Shown in pieces: positions 35,222 to 42,773 of a DNA stretch of 64,000 nt. Position 1 is the first letter of the stretch. Each line of letters opens with the position of its first letter. The stretch lies in contig NZ_QRAI01000002.1 of the NCBI RefSeq assembly GCF_014336955.1, positions 186,001 through 250,000 on the forward strand, written 5' to 3'. Origin of the DNA: Saccharophagus sp. K07 (GTDB lineage: Bacteria; Pseudomonadota; Gammaproteobacteria; Pseudomonadales; Cellvibrionaceae). The notes beneath the pieces were generated by a model. The model was given only the letters and a program-made list of their open reading frames with translations, was not told where the DNA came from and made no database searches. Made by a program: the position numbers and the translations under genes.

Positions 35222-36499
35222 ATGAAATTAGAATCGCTTGCTCTGCATGAAGGTTACTCCTCAGAACCCACGACACGAGCGGCCGCTGTACCAATTTATC
35301 AGACCACTTCCTTTACCTTTGACGATACTCAACACGGCGCGGATTTGTTTGATTTAAAGGTGGCGGGCAATATCTATTCGCGCATTATGAACCCCACCAA
35401 TGCGGTTCTCGAAGCGCGACTGGCAGCGATGGAGGGCGGTATTGGCGCGCTGACGGTATCCTCAGGCATGGCGGCGATCACTTATGCCATTCAATGTATT
35501 GCATCCACTGGCGACAACATCGTGAGCACCAGTCAGCTGTACGGTGGCACCTACAATTTGTTTGCTCACACTTTCCCACGCCAGGGCATAAGCGTGCGCA
35601 TGGCCGACGCCGCGCAGTTCGATGCTATTGAAGCTTTGATCGACGATAAAACCCGCGCGATTTTTTGTGAATCCATCGGCAACCCTGCCGGCAATGTGGT
35701 GGACATCGCCCGCTTGGCGGAAATTGCCGAGCGCAATGGTGTGCCGCTGATTGTAGACAATACAGTTGCGACTCCCTATTTGTGCCGACCATTTGATTTG
35801 GGCGCGCATATTGTGGTGCATTCGCTGACCAAATATATCGGTGGCCACGGCACTACAATTGGCGGCGTGATTGTGGATTCCGGAAAATTCGACTGGGTGG
35901 CCAATAAAAAACGTTTCCCTATGCTCAATGAGCCAGATCCTTCCTATCACGACGTGGTTTACACAGAAGCGTTGGGCGCAGCTGCCTACATCGGTCGCTG
36001 CCGTGTTGTTCCTCTGCGAAATACCGGCTCGGCATTAGCGCCACACAGCGCATTTTTGATTATGCAAGGTTTGGAAACTCTCGGATTGCGCATCGAGCGC
36101 CACTGTGACAATGCCCTGGCGGTGGCGAACTATCTGCGTCAACATCCCAAAGTAAACTGGGTGAATTACGCAGCACTGCCGGACAGTCCTTATCATGCGA
36201 ATTGCCAAAAAATCACTGGCGGTAAAGCCTCGGGAATTTTGAGCTTTGGCATTAAAGGCGGCAAAGAAGCAGGCGCACAATTTATTGATGCCTTAAAAAT
36301 GATTTTGCGTCTGGTCAATATCGGCGATGCAAAATCCCTTGCGTGCCATCCTGCGACAACCACGCACCGTCAATTAAGCACAGAAGAATTGAAATCCGCA
36401 GGTGTTTCTGAAGACTTGGTGCGTTTGTCTGTCGGTATTGAACATATCGACGATATCATCGCTGATATTGCGCAGGCGCTGGAAAAAGTCACTGTGTAA
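35222..36499 (+). CDS. metY: O-acetylhomoserine sulfhydrylase (aminocarboxypropyltransferase)
   Basis: This 425-residue PLP enzyme of the Cys/Met metabolism family makes homocysteine from O-acetylhomoserine and sulfide. The long form with [20 protein letters not shown]-type N-terminus, [11 protein letters not shown], and the PLP lysine motif [16 protein letters not shown] are characteristic of MetY rather than MetB/MetZ, which are shorter. ATG 35222 follows AGAGGA and starts the family N-terminus ([11 protein letters not shown]). It stands alone, with a terminator directly after. Confidence 0.93.
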   Translation: MKLESLALHEGYSSEPTTRAAAVPIYQTTSFTFDDTQHGADLFDLKVAGNIYSRIMNPTNAVLEARLAAMEGGIGALTVSSGMAAITYAIQCIASTGDNIVSTSQLYGGTYNLFAHTFPRQGISVRMADAAQFDAIEALIDDKTRAIFCESIGNPAGNVVDIARLAEIAERNGVPLIVDNTVATPYLCRPFDLGAHIVVHSLTKYIGGHGTTIGGVIVDSGKFDWVANKKRFPMLNEPDPSYHDVVYTEALGAAAYIGRCRVVPLRNTGSALAPHSAFLIMQGLETLGLRIERHCDNALAVANYLRQHPKVNWVNYAALPDSPYHANCQKITGGKASGILSFGIKGGKEAGAQFIDALKMILRLVNIGDAKSLACHPATTTHRQLSTEELKSAGVSEDLVRLSVGIEHIDDIIADIAQALEKVTV

Positions 36500-36510
36500 A
36501 TGGTTAAAAA

Positions 36511-36536
36511 AGGCTGCAGAAATGCAGCCTTTTTTT
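36511..36536 (+). terminator. Rho-independent terminator after metY
   Basis: AGGCTGCA and TGCAGCCT pair around a GAAA loop, followed by six T. It begins 12 bp after the metY stop. Confidence 0.93.
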
Positions 36537-36563
36537 CAGGTGTAACCTGTCATAAATAAAATT

Positions 36564-36666
36564 GCCCCCGCACCTAAATCCTCTCCCGGAGGGAGACTTG
36601 GTTGTGCCAATGTCAGCGCGCGGACCATTACTCCCTTTCCCTTCGGGAGAGGGTAGGGTTGAGGGC
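36564..36666. repeat. REP-like inverted pair
   Basis: Two related 34-36-base units face each other at 36564-36597 and 36631-36666. Each has a CTCTCCC...GGGAG-type hairpin preceded by a pyrimidine-rich CCCxCACCTAA / CCCTCAACCCTA stretch. This is the structure of a REP doublet (REPIN-like), placed typically between convergent genes. The right unit abuts the GST stop codon. No second copy is seen in the window. Confidence 0.75.
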
Positions 36667-37296
36667 TCAAGCTGTTTCCAGCTTTCCAATCAGCGCATTA
36701 TCCAATTCTTCTGCACGTATATTGGCCGGCCTTGCTCCTATGCGGTCGACGTATTCGCGAAATGCAGGTCGCTCTTCGATAATTTTCTGCTGCATTTCCC
36801 AACCTAGATAACTCGCTGCCAATAGATCCGCTGCAGTGAAATGGTCGCCACAGAGATAAGATCTTTTTTGCAGCTCTTTTTCTAAAGTATTGACCGTGTC
36901 TTCAATGCGGCCGCAGCCCGCAGACACGGCTTTTTCGCCGTCTATATCCCAACCGAAGGATTTTGCCGTAGTTGCCATTTCGAGCGGTCCGGCAATAAAA
37001 AATATCCAGCGCAAATAAGAGCCTCGTTCCGGATTGTCTATTGGCGGTGCGAGTTTTTTCTCCGGGAAACGATCCGCAAGATAAGTGCAAATAGCGCCGA
37101 CTTCCGTAATCACAACGCCTCGGTCTACCAAGGCGGGCACCTTGCCCATGGGGTTGAGCGCCAAATAATCCGGCGCCTTCATGCTTTTGCCAAATTCTTT
37201 AATAACAACTTCGTAATCCGCACCGACTTCTTCCAGCATCCAGCGCACGATGCGACCGCGCGACCAGGGGTGGGTATAAAACGTCATGGCTGCCAT
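36667..37296 (-). CDS. Glutathione S-transferase family protein
   Basis: This 209-residue protein has an N-terminal thioredoxin-like domain (FYTHPWSRGRIVRWMLEEVG, cis-Pro in GKVPALVD, ITEVGAICTYLADRFP) and a helical C-terminal domain with the N-capping motif FTAADLLAASYLGW. It probably conjugates or reduces substrates with glutathione. GGAG precedes ATG 37296. It is divergent from a WYL-domain regulator at 37417 (120 bp), a likely controlling gene. Confidence 0.92.
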   Translation of the reverse strand: MAAMTFYTHPWSRGRIVRWMLEEVGADYEVVIKEFGKSMKAPDYLALNPMGKVPALVDRGVVITEVGAICTYLADRFPEKKLAPPIDNPERGSYLRWIFFIAGPLEMATTAKSFGWDIDGEKAVSAGCGRIEDTVNTLEKELQKRSYLCGDHFTAADLLAASYLGWEMQQKIIEERPAFREYVDRIGARPANIRAEELDNALIGKLETA

Positions 37297-37416
37297 TTTC
37301 AGTCTCCTTCTAGGTGTTAGTTAACGAGCGAGATCAAAATAACGCTTATATAGGTCGAAAGCCGTCCTAGTTTGATGGCATTATTTCGCCCAACGTGCAT
37401 CCTGTGAGAGAAAGCC

Positions 37417-38379
37417 ATGACGGGTCCCGTTTCCCGCGTACTGACAGTGCTGGAGCTTCTGCAAAGTCACAAGCTGCTGAGCGGCGCTGAGCTTGCGGAA
37501 AAGCTCGGGGTCGATCGCCGCACTGTGCGGCGCTATATCACGGTGCTGGAAGATATGGGTGTGCCGGTGACCACCGAACAGGGCCGCTACGGCGGTTATA
37601 TGCTGGTGCCGGGCTTTAAATTGCCGCCGATGATGTTTACCGATGAAGAAGTATTGGCTGTATCCCTCGGGCTGCTGGCGGCGCGTCAACTGGGATTGGC
37701 CGAAGCCGCTCCGGCCATAGAGAGCGTGCAGGCAAAACTTGAGCGGGTGATGCCGGATGGCCTGAAGCGGCGCGCTCGCGGGGTAAGCGAAACCACCAAG
37801 CTGATGCTCGCCCGCTCGGCGCCACCGCTCGACAACCGTTTGCTGATGACCTTGACTCAGGCAGTGCGGGAAGAACAGCGAATCAGCTTTACCTATCATC
37901 ACCCCGACCGAGAACCTACGTGTCGCGAAGTCGATCCCTACGGTTTGCTCTTTCAGCTCGGTCGCTGGTATATGAGCGGCTACTGCCACCTGCGCGGCGA
38001 CATGCGTTCATTTCGTTTGGACAGAATTTCCGGCGCGCAACTTATGCCGCAAAAATTCAAGCGTCCAGCGGATTTCGATATTGCCCATCATTTTATTCAA
38101 AGCCTGAATTCCATGGCGACCCATAGAGTGCTGGTGATTTTGCACACCGACACCGAAACAGCAGCAGGTGCGTTTACATTTTGCCCCGATGCACGAGCCT
38201 TATTCCGCCATCATGAACAAGGCGTATTGCTGGATACCAATGTGGATAATTTGGAGTGGTTTGCCAGTTGGTTGGCGCAATTGCCGTTTACTTTTACCAT
38301 ACTGGAGTCAGAAGAATTAAAAGACGTTTTGCGCGAGAAGGCGGGTAAATGGATTGAAGCTTGTGGAAGAAGCCATTAG
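37417..38379 (+). CDS. WYL-domain helix-turn-helix regulator (YafY-like)
   Basis: This 320-residue regulator has an N-terminal HTH (SRVLTVLELLQSHKLLSGAE, then LGVDRRTVRRYITVLEDMGV) and a WYL ligand-binding domain from about 140 (RISFTYHHPD, VDPYGLLFQLGRWYMSGYC, RSFRLDRIS). The C-terminal WCX-type extension is present. WYL proteins sense nucleic-acid or nucleotide ligands and often act on neighbours; here the divergent GST is the obvious target. Confidence 0.93.
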   Translation: MTGPVSRVLTVLELLQSHKLLSGAELAEKLGVDRRTVRRYITVLEDMGVPVTTEQGRYGGYMLVPGFKLPPMMFTDEEVLAVSLGLLAARQLGLAEAAPAIESVQAKLERVMPDGLKRRARGVSETTKLMLARSAPPLDNRLLMTLTQAVREEQRISFTYHHPDREPTCREVDPYGLLFQLGRWYMSGYCHLRGDMRSFRLDRISGAQLMPQKFKRPADFDIAHHFIQSLNSMATHRVLVILHTDTETAAGAFTFCPDARALFRHHEQGVLLDTNVDNLEWFASWLAQLPFTFTILESEELKDVLREKAGKWIEACGRSH

Positions 38380-38411
38380 ATTACGACTGCCAAAATTAAC
38401 CTAAGGATTGA

Positions 38412-38987
38412 ATGTTTATTATGGGAATATTGTTTGCGGAAGGCGCTACCAGGAACCAAAAAATAGGAATCAGTATAGTTATTTGTGTTTCGTTGCTGGT
38501 GATTTTAGGGATATTTAATGGAACATTGGTAAACAATAGCGTCTTAAAAGTTGCCGCCATAGTTACCGCATTTTTATCGATTGTCTGCGTCCCTCTCACC
38601 ATTCGCCCGGTATTGCACATGTATGCTCATGAATATGCCGGAAGGCCTATAAAACGGTGGCGGATGTATTTGGGCTTTACGCTTATGGTTCTGATATTTC
38701 TCTACATTGCAACAGCAAGAGGAATTCCAATTATCCTGAACTATATCTTGTCTTCTCCTGGCGAAATAATCGTAACCATCAGATCGAAAGACAGCGATTA
38801 CAAAACAAAGCATTGCAGGGCGGGCGGTATTAATGTTGTGGAATTCAATTTGTTTCTGAATAGCGAAATATGCGGATTTCAGCGCGAGCATTGGGAGGTA
38901 TTTAAACCGGGAGATCAGCTTACGCTGCTCGGGCGTAAGTCGCCATTTGGGTTTTCATATCAGCGTTATAGCTTGGATGTGCGTTAA
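38412..38987 (+). CDS. Small membrane protein; intact copy of a duplicated gene
   Basis: This 191-residue protein has about three hydrophobic segments in the first 115 residues, then a soluble tail (about 120-191) with GDQLTLLGRKSPFGF. A truncated relative with GDQVILHGRKSPLGF lies at 40129-40389, on the far side of a two-gene minus-strand cassette. AAGGA precedes ATG 38412. I do not recognise the family. The duplicate arrangement resembles immunity-gene or cassette regions, but that is inference. Confidence 0.72.
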   Translation: MFIMGILFAEGATRNQKIGISIVICVSLLVILGIFNGTLVNNSVLKVAAIVTAFLSIVCVPLTIRPVLHMYAHEYAGRPIKRWRMYLGFTLMVLIFLYIATARGIPIILNYILSSPGEIIVTIRSKDSDYKTKHCRAGGINVVEFNLFLNSEICGFQREHWEVFKPGDQLTLLGRKSPFGFSYQRYSLDVR

Positions 38988-39007
38988 GGCGGCATTAAAG
39001 CGTATTT

Positions 39008-39661
39008 TTATGATGCCACTCTCCGTGCATCGCTGCTCTTTCTATTCTTCCATTGCCCAAAGAGGCGGCGATGCGTCAGTTTTGAAATGGATACAACCCG
39101 CTCTTTAGTCCCTTCATATTCCCATTTAACGGGCGCACGCTTTAAATATTCAAGCCATTGCTCGGGATGAGGGCGGTTATGAAACCATGCGAAACCCGTA
39201 TTTATAATGTCCGATTGCGTGGTTGGTGGCAGGTTTTCAATAAAGTGTAGGATCTCTGCGTCAAATTCGGGTTCATTATAGAAATAAAGTGATGCTAATG
39301 CTCCATAGCAAATAAAATTGGCGGCATGCTCATCATCAGATCCGCAAGAGCTTCGGATGGCCTGGAGTGTGGTTGTTAAGGTTTTATGCGACTTTATTGT
39401 TTTTAAATCATGTGCCGCCTTTTTGACTGTTTCGTAAGTTCGCAAACATTGGACATCTTTAGCTGATTTACAAGTTTGCAGTATTTTGATAGATGAAGGG
39501 TAGTTTAGGCCATGAAGTCCCAAATACAATGTTTCAAAAAGTTGAACTGGCCGGATTTGAATATCGGTCGTAGACGTGTTGTTGGAGCAGGCCGAAAAGG
39601 AGCCCAGGACTCCAGCTATGGATCCTAGCGCTACAGTCATTTTCATCAAGGTGCCTCTCAT
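39008..39661 (-). CDS. Putative lipoprotein of the caspase-like cassette
   Basis: This 217-residue protein has an N-terminal signal ending in SFSAC and a helical body with several Cys (LQTCKSAKDVQCLR; RSSCGSDD; NFICYG). The start overlaps the stop of the upstream gene by ATGA; an alternative ATG at 39646 follows AGAGGC. Tight coupling to the caspase-like gene suggests a functional pair, for example effector and protector, which is speculative. No family recognised. Confidence 0.65.
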   Translation of the reverse strand: MRGTLMKMTVALGSIAGVLGSFSACSNNTSTTDIQIRPVQLFETLYLGLHGLNYPSSIKILQTCKSAKDVQCLRTYETVKKAAHDLKTIKSHKTLTTTLQAIRSSCGSDDEHAANFICYGALASLYFYNEPEFDAEILHFIENLPPTTQSDIINTGFAWFHNRPHPEQWLEYLKRAPVKWEYEGTKERVVSISKLTHRRLFGQWKNRKSSDARRVAS

Positions 39662-40128
39662 TTAAATATTCTCCAATTTGGATTTCCTTCAGAAGTTGGA
39701 GATTTCTCGATCCGCTCCATAACGTCAACGATATTAGATGGCCTGTTAACTACTCCAAAGTCGATCTTATTCGTTGCTCCTGCCGCAGGAACCCCAAAAA
39801 CCTTATGCCAAAGCTCAGCAAAGTGGATGGTGTAACAACCATAGAATTTTGAGACAAAGTTAGAAGGTTTAACAAATTTCCGGGCAAGAGACTTGTTGTC
39901 TAGAATTTGCTCCAATGGAATAGTGTCTCTCTTAAAGGCGGCAGATCCGCAAGCTTCGTTATGTGTTAGTGAAAGCATGAGCTCATTCCCACTTGCGTGG
40001 CCGCTGTACCAAACTCTTGTTATTGAGGCATCGGGCATCGAGTCAAGATATCTCCAAAAGTCACCTGGAGTTCTCAAACCTTTATATGTGATTCCATTTT
40101 CAATGGCTAGGCTTTTAATTCTATGCAT
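39658..40128 (-). CDS. Caspase-like fold protein (His-Cys), possibly 5'-truncated
   Basis: From ATG 40128 this gives 156 residues. A hydrophobic strand ending in RVWYSGHASG (H44) and a second strand ending in KFYGCYT (C98) match the His...Cys pattern of caspase-like (clan CD) folds, and the strand-helix alternation fits. The frame extends to a TTG at 40206, but that part overlaps the coding strand of a paralogue fragment and is probably chance. No good ribosome site precedes 40128, so the gene may have lost its 5' part. Protease activity is not established. Confidence 0.5.
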   Translation of the reverse strand: MHRIKSLAIENGITYKGLRTPGDFWRYLDSMPDASITRVWYSGHASGNELMLSLTHNEACGSAAFKRDTIPLEQILDNKSLARKFVKPSNFVSKFYGCYTIHFAELWHKVFGVPAAGATNKIDFGVVNRPSNIVDVMERIEKSPTSEGNPNWRIFK

Positions 40129-40389
40129 GTAGTTATGGCCGCCTCTCTGGATAACTTTATCTGCGGCGGCTTTTCTAATGCTGTGAAGGCCTATTTTGGG
40201 AACCAAGGTTTATGCATACACGATGAGTCTTTATGGAACCGCATAAGGTCCGGTGATCAAGTGATTCTGCACGGCCGAAAATCACCCCTGGGGTTTTTCA
40301 AACAGGCTTTTTTGATCGGTGGAAAAAAGGTGAGTGAGCTTCGACTGCAACCGATTTCGCGGAGATTTATCGCGGGGGCACACGCCTAA
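40129..40389 (+). pseudogene. Truncated paralogue of the 38412 membrane protein
   Basis: This fragment encodes a C-terminal tail aligned with the gene at 38412: CGGFSNAVKAYFG, then GDQVILHGRKSPLGF, matching CRAGGINVVEFNL and GDQLTLLGRKSPFGF. The whole membrane part is missing; the junction lies near 40130-40160 at the edge of the caspase-like gene. It has an extra C-terminal extension of about 20 residues. It is probably a relic of a duplication or of cassette insertion. Confidence 0.6.
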
Positions 40390-40529
40390 TCGTTTGGATG
40401 TCTAGTTGTCATTCTGGAAATAAGTTCACAGAACTATAAGTCGAATCATGAAATCATAAGGCGGTTTCACTCGGGCTGACCTGACGCAGCGGCCCTTTGA
40501 TTTTGACTACAACAACATCCGGGTACCTC

Positions 40530-41435
40530 ATGAACAAGCCTTTCGTAAAAGGAGTGATGTTGGCTCCAACGCTAACTTTTGCTCTGTGCGCCTCACTTCT
40601 CGTTGGGTGTGGAGGGGGCAATTCTTCGTCTTCGTCCAACAGTTCAAGTTCTTCCAGTTCTAGCTCATCGAGTTCATCAAGCTCATCCAGTTCATCCAGC
40701 AGTTCGTCATCCAATGGTGGTGCAGATAATTTCGTTTTGTTGTTCCGCGACGATTTTAATTATCTGGATACATCGCGCTGGCAATTGATGGAGCACAGCT
40801 GGGGCGGCAATTTGGCGGTTTTTTCCCGGCAGTCGGTCAGCGTCAATAATGGGTTGATGACGTTGCAATTATTGCCCGCGCCGGATAACACCATTGTGGA
40901 TGGCGAAAGAAAACGGTTTTATGGCGCTGAGGTGCGTTCGGTGCAAACCATCCGTTATGGTCGCGTAACCGCTCGCGCGAAATTCGCCAAAGGCTCTGCA
41001 GTGGTCTCTTCCTTGGTAACCATTTATACCCCGTGGCCGGCGGACAATTGGAACGAGCTGGATATTGAAATGCTCGGGAAAGATCCCAACCAAATTCAAT
41101 ACAACGCCATGATCTACGACGGCCCGCGCGTTCAAAATCCCACCCAGTCCGTCACGCCGACACAATTTCCAGCGCTTAAATCTCTCGGCTTTGATTCGTC
41201 CGCAGATTTTCATACCTACACCATCCAATGGACGCCGGCGTCCGCCGAATTTTATGTGGACGGCGAGCTGCAACATGTATGGACACAAAAAATCGACCTG
41301 ATGAACCTGCCGCAAAATATTCTGCTGACCATCTGGGCATCCGACAGCGCCGCCTGGGCTGGTCCGGTAACGAATGAAACGGCGAATGCGAAAGTGGTTT
41401 ATGATTGGGTTGAGGTTTACGAGTATCGGCCGTAG
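40530..41435 (+). CDS. GH16 family glycosidase lipoprotein
   Basis: This 301-residue lipoprotein (lipobox LVGC, C27) has a poly-Ser linker (about 31-70) and a single GH16 domain. The catalytic motif NELDIEM contains nucleophile E176, D178 and acid/base E180. GH16 enzymes cut beta-1,3/1,4-glucans, laminarin, agar or xyloglucan by a retaining mechanism; the short domain resembles licheninase or xyloglucanase-type members. Specificity cannot be settled by eye. ATG 40530 starts the signal peptide. A bidirectional terminator follows. Confidence 0.9.
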   Translation: MNKPFVKGVMLAPTLTFALCASLLVGCGGGNSSSSSNSSSSSSSSSSSSSSSSSSSSSSSSNGGADNFVLLFRDDFNYLDTSRWQLMEHSWGGNLAVFSRQSVSVNNGLMTLQLLPAPDNTIVDGERKRFYGAEVRSVQTIRYGRVTARAKFAKGSAVVSSLVTIYTPWPADNWNELDIEMLGKDPNQIQYNAMIYDGPRVQNPTQSVTPTQFPALKSLGFDSSADFHTYTIQWTPASAEFYVDGELQHVWTQKIDLMNLPQNILLTIWASDSAAWAGPVTNETANAKVVYDWVEVYEYRP

Positions 41436-41450
41436 GTAAATTTAAAAAAA

Positions 41451-41476
41451 CACCCGCGAGAAGCGGGTGTTTTTTT
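41451..41476. terminator. Terminator after the GH16 gene
   Basis: CACCCGC and GCGGGTG pair across GAGAA, with seven A on the left and seven T on the right, so it can act in both directions. Confidence 0.92.
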
Positions 41477-41622
41477 ATTCCGATTTACTGAATTAATAGG
41501 CAGCAATCATTTATCGCTGCTTTCATAGTGTTCGCCATGCATTAACTTGTCCAATGCTTCGCACTCTGAAGATTTCTTGATCTTCCCCTGATGAAATGGA
41601 CACTCTTTTGTTGGTAAGCGTC

Positions 41623-42138
41623 TCACTCTAGATCCGGTCGGCCAGTGGCTTCACATGCGTTCAATACGTTGCTCCTAAATTCCACCTTCTCCGCATCTGT
41701 ATCTACCTGCACAATGCAAAATGGATAGGCAATGACGCCTGAGCCTCCGCAGCCTGGATGATTAGCTGTAAAATTGTCGTATTTCACAAGCAACTCATTG
41801 CCATCCAATCGTACTATATCGTTGATGACGACCCACTCATTATTCGTCCCGCGCTGTCCCCCGTAAACCATCACCAGCGGACCTTTTGAAAAATCGACTG
41901 AAGGCAGCTCTCTGGATGTCCCATAACCCATGCTCAACCATATCGCTTCGAATTCTTCACTGGTTTTGATCACCATATTGGCCGCCTCACTGTTTTGGGC
42001 GTTGGAAGAACTCTTGGGACATGCGATATCGGTAAAATGTACACTTTCTCCCTCTGCCTTAATTCCATCCTGTCCACCACATGAGGCAATAAATCCCAAC
42101 CAGGCCGAAGCTAGAATCACACCGAATCCACCTCTCAT
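41623..42138 (-). CDS. PrcB-like domain lipoprotein
   Basis: This 171-residue protein has a lipoprotein signal (IASC) and a domain resembling the PrcB C-terminal domain: VIKTSEEFEAIW, LPSVDFSKGPLVMVYGGQRG, and YPFCIVQVDT near the end. PrcB is a partner of a Treponema surface protease, but the domain is widespread in lipoproteins of unknown role. ATG 42138 follows GGAG; a longer frame to 42243 adds a basic stretch ahead of the signal. Converges on the GH16 gene. Confidence 0.7.
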   Translation of the reverse strand: MRGGFGVILASAWLGFIASCGGQDGIKAEGESVHFTDIACPKSSSNAQNSEAANMVIKTSEEFEAIWLSMGYGTSRELPSVDFSKGPLVMVYGGQRGTNNEWVVINDIVRLDGNELLVKYDNFTANHPGCGGSGVIAYPFCIVQVDTDAEKVEFRSNVLNACEATGRPDLE

Positions 42139-42773
42139 AAATCCACTCCTCAGTTCCTGCTGATAAAGGTCGCCTCTCACTTTATCAAACGGTGAATTGC
42201 CATTCTGCCGCTTGATTCGCTTTTTGGGCCTCCGACACAGCATCAGTGATGATGTTGAAGCTGAGTGCCGCTACGGACGCGGCTTTGTATGAAGGTGAAA
42301 TAACACCGATAGCTGGTCACTTATCTGCTTGCGGCCCCCTAGGCTTGAAAACGAAGGCTTCCCGAAAAATATTCAAAGAAGAGTTTTTGTGGGGGCAATC
42401 TGATTTTGGGTTGCGCCTTTTTTATAAGGATTGCTCTTCTTCCACATCGCTTACATTCCGCTGAAGGGGGATCGGGTGCGATGGAAATAACTTTGGAATT
42501 GTGGAAAAAACTGATCAAGGCCGAGGTGTTTATGTTGAACACTACCGTCAGACAGAGACGCGGCCTGATTTTGCGGATACATGGGATTTGATTATTGGTG
42601 CTCGGTGATTGATCCGTGCATTAATGGAATCAGAACGCATTTCCAAACTTCGACGTTGTTATATCGAAAGCTAAGCTGATGATTTTTTATGCGCCGCAGC
42701 AATTATTCGGAAGCCTTGTCTCAGGCACAAAAAAGCCGCCCGCAGGCGGCTTATCAATAACCAGCTAAATCAA
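42139..42773. other. 635-bp region with degraded coding remnants and a terminator
   Basis: On the plus strand, 42246-42608 is open in one frame except for a single TGA at 42462-42464; its end reads YVEHYRQTETRPDFADTWDL. It may be a pseudogene, but neither half is recognisable. The remainder up to the terminator at 42728 holds nothing I can support. Confidence 0.35.
42728..42752 (-). terminator. Terminator after the beta-propeller gene (minus strand)
   Basis: On the minus strand AAGCCGCC pairs with GGCGGCTT across TGCG, followed by a run of T. It lies about 22 bp after the beta-propeller stop. Confidence 0.88.

Noticed and set aside
40129-40206. N-terminal extension of the caspase-like protein from TTG 40206
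   Set aside because: This stretch overlaps coding sequence of the paralogue fragment on the other strand, which aligns with the gene at 38412.
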